The position numbers were made by a program, and so were the translations under genes. From positions 1 to 64,000 of the forward strand of contig QNGE01001684.1 of the NCBI GenBank assembly GCA_008508345.1: a DNA stretch of 64,000 nucleotides, read 5' to 3'. Origin of the DNA: Paragonimus westermani. Taxonomy: Eukaryota > Platyhelminthes > Trematoda > Plagiorchiida > Troglotrematidae. This document shows positions 57,842 to 64,000 of this stretch, one piece after another; the first letter of the stretch is position 1, and every line of letters begins with the position of its first letter. Below the pieces are notes generated by a model. It saw only the letters and a list, made by a program, of their open reading frames with translations. It did no database searches and was not told the origin of the DNA.

Positions 57842-58110
57842 CATATGCTTCAGAGCGGATACAATTTGTGCAGTTATGTTTTTGGCCGCATTTTCTTCCA
57901 TACGTCCGTGCCGCTTGAGGTAGGAATGCAATTCACCAACAGGGGCGTATTCCATTACCAGGTACCACCTGTGGAACAATTCGTGCACTTCGAAAACTTG
58001 GATTATATTCGGATGATTTAAACGCTCCATATTTGCTAGTTCTTGTGACAAGAGTTTCCTGGTTTTTGCATCAAACTTCGTTCTGTCAATGACTTTGACG
58101 GCCACTTCAG
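57842..58110 (-). CDS. NIM1K: NIM1-type serine/threonine kinase, N-lobe exon
   Basis: This 269-base exon encodes 89 full codons after a split alanine codon (phase 1 acceptor, ttgtttcag|ct). It starts EVAVKVIDRTKFDAKTRKLL with the ATP-binding lysine at residue 5. It continues SQELANMERLNHPNIIQVFE, where the αC glutamate is residue 23, then YLVMEYAPVGELHSYLKRHG with the hinge, and ends QIVSALKHM at the donor gtgagt. The spacing and the V-I-D-R-T-K-F-D and H-P-N-I-I motifs point to NIM1 among AMPK-related kinases. The glycine-rich loop must lie in an upstream exon above 58110; I searched the minus strand to 64000 and did not find it. Confidence 0.88.
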
Positions 58111-59730
58111 CTGAAACAAAGTAGGAGTAATGACACACAAAATTGGTAATTATCGAATGTCATAAAAGAAGAGCAAACTGTCCGGCTAGAGGGGATGGGT
58201 AAACGACTCAAATTTCCCACTTCTCACACAGCTTGAAGAAAATGTTCCCCAGTTAAATGTGGACGAAATAATAGTTCGTAAATATACCTTTATACATCCA
58301 GCTGTGTGCTCGACATTGAACTAGATAGATGTGTTCTACTGACACTCAGAAGATAGTGGCACTTTGTGTAGTTGTGCAACAACGACGGTTTTGCCCGCTT
58401 CCATAATCATCAGAGTATCGACTGTCAAACATTAACTACTACTAAACCAATAAGAAGTGTGCAAGCATCTGAGGCCGGATGACAAGAGCTACAGACCAGT
58501 TCAGTTAACATGGTTCAGTTTGGGATCGCTGACACCTGCATGCAAGCGATGACGGATTTTGTTAATCATTAAAAATTGTCAAGATGTAATATGCACCCTA
58601 AAAGGATAAGATAGAATATTTTTTCCCTGAAAAGTCATTTTGAGCCAATTTGTACTGAGCATCCACTTCTGTTGTTGTCTGTTAGAAAAGACCCCTGTTT
58701 CACTTACACGTTCGGCTTCCCAACATTCTATCTGTTGTTCGTTGCCTCCTGCCCACTATCACACAATTAACTACGTTTCCTCTTTTTATACATCATTCAA
58801 AGTACGACAAATGAGGATTAAAAATGAACGTAAACTAGAGGAACTATTAGCCGTACTCCTCGTATATCTTTATGTATCCCGTGAAGTCACGGTATCAAAT
58901 TTTAGACGTTGTTCACATTTAGATAATACAGACTACGTAAATATTATCGATTTATTTGTTCCGTTTATCGTTGGACAACTACGCCATTCTAACAAAGCCA
59001 GCATGGTTGCCAGTTATATTCAAACAATTCACTTCGAGGGCTGCGACTGTGCTGTATGGTGGTATGTAATATTTCACCACCAACACCTAATTCGAGGTTT
59101 AAAAAAAATACTAGCTAGATAATAACAGTGTGATCCTTCCCATTAACATCTTCCACTAGAATAACAAAAACAACGGGGACAGCCAACTTTGAGAGATCAC
59201 TATCCTGGTCATAGTTGGAGACGTATCATAACTTGAACACCAAAGCAAAGAAGTGCATAACGGAAGTTAATATTCGGAAGATTAAGCTGACTGACACGAA
59301 AACAAAATACCCATTCAGCTAATATCTACCGTGGTAAAAATCATGTCAGAACAAACTGATTGTGAAGAAAATGAGGGATTGTAATACCCAATAATCAAAG
59401 CCCCGCCAACACGGATAGTGCATTTTCCATTTGCACCCACTGACTCTGTGTCTATTTCAATTATTGCGTTTCTTAAACGGTGACGCTTAGCCAGTCTTAA
59501 TACAGATGATTGACATTTATACATTTTCAAAGCGATTTGGTAGCGTGTTTCTTCATGCCACTGGTTAGTTACTCGTCCCCTCTTCCTACATAGCTCATTT
59601 GCTCACAAATACAGTCGCATAGGTAACGGACTGTGGAAAATGTGATGTGATTGCTCAAAGTACAGAAAGCGAGAGCTTCCTTTTAACTTAATGCACAGAA
59701 CGCCAAGTGGCCCAGAGTTCCCATTTTTCT
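58111..59730. other. NIM1K: Upstream intron or flank without recognised features
   Basis: This begins as intron upstream of the N-lobe exon. Frames at 58640-59122 (plus, 160 codons) and 59315-59530 (minus, 71 codons) show no kinase glycine loop or other known domain. Confidence 0.4.
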
Positions 59731-59848
59731 TGATAAACAGATTGGGAATAACACAACGTTACGAGCAATTTGTAATACTCTACGTTTCAACCACCTCGGG
59801 TGGCCTTCCTCAGGAGTGTTGTAATGTTATTCCCAATCTGTTTATCAA
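59731..59848 (-). ncRNA. Foldback with hammerhead-ribozyme-like core
   Basis: Two perfect 24-base inverted copies (59731-59754 and 59825-59848) enclose a core which, on the minus strand, has the conserved hammerhead parts in order. CTGAGGA (59813-59807) fits CUGANGA. Stem II follows (ccacc, loop cga, ggtgg, with two flanking G-U pairs). GAAA lies at 59788-59785. A helix III ACGT/ACGT then leads to a GUU cleavage triplet ending at 59755. Helix I would be the outer stem. One extra A before stem II and an internal loop in helix I depart from the consensus. Hammerhead motifs are known in Penelope-like and other retroelements. Activity is untested. Confidence 0.5.
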
Positions 59849-62800
59849 TAGTTGGTTAAACACGACGCCCAAACTGTTCAACTTCATTCGTACTAAATTT
59901 GGAGCGGATATCTTACAACTTTCCATTTTTCTATTTTAACTCAGTAAAGAAGAAAGTGCTTCGAAAATTTCACCAGCACCCTCTTGGTCAACCTCACTGT
60001 CATCCTAATTTAGTTCACAAGGACAACACGCAAAGCCGTTTTCACAAATGACCACTGCCGACAGTATTCACATGTTAATTTCCTCTCATTTTTACTGTTT
60101 ACCAGTTGTGTATCCATGGTTAAGATAATTTTAGTTGGTCAAAATAATTTAAAAGAAACAACTCAAAAGCTTGGATGTATTGTATTCAGGATGAAAAAAC
60201 ACACTCATACTGTTTGAAAAATGATCGCGCATCGACTTTTTGTGGATGTTTACTCAGTATCCAGAATCATACAGCTCGATCATTACACCCTACCCTGCAA
60301 TTACTAACGAATGCTCAAACGGCTAAGGCATTAACCTCAACTGCGAAGCTTTATGAACGTTAGAAGTATCTACTTCTTTTTAAATTGTCAATATCAGCAA
60401 TGATGACATTATACTGTCATTAGTTATGTGACTTTCTGTTTATTAACGAAAGAACGCCATAGCCGGATGTCGCAAGAGACTAAAGGTTTAATTAAAATAA
60501 ATCTGAAGACAGACAGCATTCTTTCCTTGGACATCTTCCACTGTAGTTTCGGTGAGCAAAACAAAACGTGAACAGTGCATCGTGCAATATCATCAGTGTG
60601 TGAGTGGCAAACTTATGCGGCTGTTGGTGATGAGAACGATGAGCAAACCAACAAGTTGTTTTATTCATCAAAACTGAATGCTGCTAGAATGCCGTATCGA
60701 TCCGCGTTATGAGAACACAGTTTGTATGTCGGAGCTTGAAGCCGTTTTAAGGACATTCATCTGAGCAAGGCTCTATCACTATCGACCAGTTTGGTAAGAA
60801 CCAAGACCACGAACAAAATTTGCACATGTTTGAAGGTGTTTACGGTTACAGTAACTTAAATTTTCGCTATAATTTGAATATAGGTGAATAGCTGTTGTAG
60901 CGTTTCGACACTCTGTTCAACTAACAGCGTCTGGATTAATGGTTCACCACATTTATTCCGTATCACACATGAAAACAGTTTGACAGGCATTACTTCTATT
61001 TACTGAAATGTTTTCATATCAACCTATTTTCCATGAACTTTTGATTTATTGGTAGATATTCTTGCTACCTATGTTGTCTAATTGAGTGACAGTATTTCGA
61101 TAATGAACATCTCTTGATCTACGGTAGTCGGAAACTTTCTTATAGCCAGACCCTTAACTCCCATTTGTATCCCTATTGACCCTTTAATTCCTAGTTTTTC
61201 TTTATAAAGAAAACTTCATGTACTGAGGAAAAAGACCTTGGAACCAAGTCATAGAAATGGAATGTGTATGGATTGAGCTGTACCGGACACGCTTTATGGT
61301 TAACATATGTATACTGGTTTCAAATGTTCTGAAGAAGCTTTGACACCGGAGGCGGAACGTGAGTCACAAACGCCCCCGCCTCCCCCCAGAATACCTGCGG
61401 GGTTATTACTAGCACACATTCGGAAGTGAAACGTCTATCTGAAAAAATGATTAAATAAAACCAGATTAGTATTTTTTTTATTGAGGATGTAAGTGCCGCG
61501 TACCAGCCATCAGTAAAGGCTAACAACCTGTTAATGACAAAATAAGTAAACGAATTTCCATGACTTTTAATGCTCCCCTATAGATCACAGCTGACTGGAA
61601 CAAGCTTAATGCTGGCATTGAACATTGTATTATAGCCTTAATCGAGTGTCTTGAAGAAAGCTGTTCACTCTTTGTTTCATACCGTAAATGAAGGTTGTAT
61701 TGTAAACGTTGAAGTGTATGCTGGTTTACGGTGATAAAATGAAACTTTCGTTCAATTTTGCCATTATTTTTGACAAAAAATGGAGATGAAAATGGATCAT
61801 AACCGTAAAACCTCAGTTAGGTTGTGTACTACACAAGAAAGTCATAGTGGTATGCGTGATATTTTACGGAAATGAAGCAAACCAGCACTATGTTGGTGAT
61901 TTATGTGTTATCGCAAAAACAGCATACCGCTGTAAGTTTACGAGCAAATTGCAAGCAGTATTCTTCATTGTCCTGGATAAACACAACTCACACCAGGTAA
62001 ACAATCTGCCTCCACTACTGATTCCAGGGCTCGGAAGTTTCTATAATTCATGATATTTATTCTTATGCCGACACATTACTTCGGTCAGTTTTACTCTCCC
62101 TATATGATTGAAGACTATGAGCCGTAACCAGAGCCCACTGTTCTTTCAAGCTGGGATGAAGTCTGTCTTGACTAACCGTCCCCAAACGTCTTGAACCGAC
62201 CACTCCTATAATTTTTTAAACTAATTGCCGTTGTTTCATTCATTAAACATGGACATTCGTCAATTCTGTGCAAATTTTTAGACGCAAAGTTTGGTCAGTC
62301 ACAGCCTTCGAGTTATCTGGATGGGAAATGCGGGATCGCATTGACTTTCAATAGATCCACATTAAACAAAACAAATCATCCTTTTTAGTTAGGCGTTTTC
62401 AGGTGAAGAAAAATCGTTCTTCTTTGTTGACCAGAAACTGCTGTGAAACTGGAGCATAGCGTGTGTGTATTATTCTCTAGTGAATTCGTAGCTGTACATT
62501 TCATTTTGTTGGTTGATGGGAAGGGGGAAAAGCATCTCAAGGTTAACAATAAACTTCAACTCAGCTAGTTGGAGGCACATCCGAAAGGAGATGTCATGAT
62601 GGCTGGCAGTGGAAACGAGCAGGAGGAACTTGGTGCTGAGCATACACAGTTAAATGGAGATATCGGATTATTTCTCAAGATATCGGTAGATACCACCTGT
62701 CGTGTCGGAATTTTCACTGAAAATGCCGGTTGAAGTTTGGCAATAGAGCGAAGACTGACTTTCGGAAAAAGCTATCCGAAATTTCAGCAGCAGAGCTCGT

Positions 62801-64000
62801 TAACTACACACAATTTGCAATACAACCAGTACTGAAATGGTTCGAACTCACCAGGGTGAACCATGTCTATCTTAGCAACAATCAATTAGAATACTACATA
62901 TCCAAAAACACTGAAGCTTCTATACAGAGTGTGGTCAAAACACATGGGCAACCAAACAGAGTTATAAGCATGCGTATAGTGTTTCTACCTGGTAAGAACT
63001 GTAGAAGAGCCTCAACATCCCACAAATGCTAATGGAGAGGAGAACGAAGTCGTGGTGTCATTGTTAAAAAGTTTGTTGAACGGAGGTAAATCAGCACCAA
63101 ACACAAAGGGTGCTCTGTTGAAATTAGCTCTTGGAACAGACTACCACTACCTTGCCCCCAATCATACGGAATGAGCAACTGGCTTGAACTCCGTATGCGC
63201 CTTGAAGACGACAGTAAGGTATTTGTCAAGTCCTCCGCATTGTGAGTGGGAAGAATCCTGGGATGCACATGCCTGCGGCTGCCGGTAGATAACCTTCCGA
63301 ACCTCAGGATTCATCTCTTACCACAATGGAGTCAACTGTAGATGCTCTTGGAAAGTTGCAGATCACGGCTCTCGGTGGCCGACACTATTTATACGTGTAG
63401 ACAGGAAGAAAACTACCAAAGCAATATATAGTTGAACGAAATAGCGCGGGTGCTTTGGTGTTTGAGGTGTAAAAGTAAACATGCTGTGACAGTGTTTTAT
63501 GACGTCATTATACTAAGACTGTCACAGAAATGAGATAGTGAAGCCGGATGAAAAGCGCCTGAAGTGCCGTGAGCTTGGTCACTGTACTCGACAGTTTAGA
63601 ATCCAAAATCCGTGAGCCTTAAAAGGCTGCTTCGTAATGATGGCATCAAAATAAATAATTTGTCTGACACAAGGATCTCTGCTCGATTGAAACCAAAATT
63701 TGCTCACATGCCTGTGTAACCCCCAGTTTTCGAAATGTCCTCCCCAATGTGAAAGTGTTGTTAAGGTTTCTCAGACAATGAATCAGACACAGCGCTGATC
63801 TGTTATGAAATACTATGCCAAGTGAACCCTGCGTGTACCTTAATTTTTCCGACCGCCAGCACGTTTTCAGGTGCTTTTCATCTCCGCACTAACTGCACCA
63901 GTTCCAGTGTCCTCCTTTGGGCAGACCCAAGATGGTCATAAACGGACATGTACTTTCAGTGATAAATGTAAATTTGTCGCTTCCAAGCGCTTCCGTGTTG
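59849..64000. other. Unassigned sequence to window end
   Basis: AT-rich with short frames. A weak gag-like hint occurs near 63540-63600 (plus), where LKCRELGHCTRQF resembles half a zinc knuckle, but the first cysteine pair is incomplete and the frame breaks on both sides. Frames at 62730-63032 and 63029-63268 are unrecognised. Confidence 0.3.

Noticed and set aside
59315..59530. Missing glycine-loop exon of the kinase
   Set aside because: The minus-strand frame has glycine-rich patches but no G-x-G-x-F/Y-x-x-V arrangement and no suitable splice phase.
63540..63610. Gag zinc knuckle near the window end
   Set aside because: Only C-x-x-x-x-H-C is legible, the first cysteine pair is incomplete and neighbouring frames are broken, so it is too weak to call.

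Overview
The window is eukaryotic genomic DNA, most likely from a parasitic flatworm (inference). It is moderately AT-rich, with no bacterial-style operons, an intron-containing kinase gene, and many degenerate retroelements of kinds typical of trematodes and cestodes: Ty3/gypsy, CR1-like non-LTR elements, Penelope-like elements (PLEs) with GIY-YIG endonuclease, and another non-LTR reverse transcriptase (RT). No translated piece settles the species.

Assembly: there are six isolated single 'n' bases (2663, 7904, 13930, 32809, 35011, 41021) and one 125-base N run (34280-34404). Five of the six single n sites sit next to duplicated sequence. The segment 2664-5853 is an inverted copy of 7905-11094, with arms ending exactly at n 2663 and n 7904. 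Direct duplications with a period of about 228-250 bases flank n 13930, 32809 and 35011. These look like overlapping or allelic contig ends left unmerged, so gene order across them should not be trusted.

Layout. 1-13 kb: Ty3/gypsy element A in pieces (gag, protease, partial RT, and an integrase tail on another contig), joined to a CR1-like element (ORF1, endonuclease, start of RT). 13-18.8 kb: unrecognised DNA, two CR1-like RT fragments and the first copy of a 600-bp repeat. 18.98-24.12 kb: Ty3/gypsy element B on the minus strand, complete in outline with 310-bp LTRs, a 5-bp target duplication, primer-binding site and polypurine tract, but with broken reading frames. 24.1-29.4 kb: Ty3/gypsy element C on the plus strand, with B sitting in its 5' LTR and the second 600-bp repeat copy between gag and protease. 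29.9-32.5 kb (minus) and 35.8-38.4 kb (plus): two copies of one PLE family in opposite orientation. 33.7-33.9 kb: gag zinc-knuckle remnant. 39.9-40.9 kb: C-terminal half of a non-LTR RT, open apart from one stop. 44.46-58.11 kb: the one host gene recognised, a NIM1-type serine/threonine kinase on the minus strand. Two coding exons are visible, separated by a 12.5-kb intron that holds a tRNA-like SINE remnant and a nearly perfect 1.33-kb inverted repeat. 59.73-59.85 kb: a foldback of two perfect 24-bp arms enclosing a hammerhead-ribozyme-like core.

The retroelements are mostly dead and nested in one another. Only the kinase reads as a working host gene, and its first exon(s), with the glycine-rich loop, were not found in the window. 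I found no convincing new multi-gene system. The best candidates for follow-up are the hammerhead-like foldback, the intronic long inverted repeat, the kinase's C-terminal CaaX motif and the unclassified 600-bp repeat.
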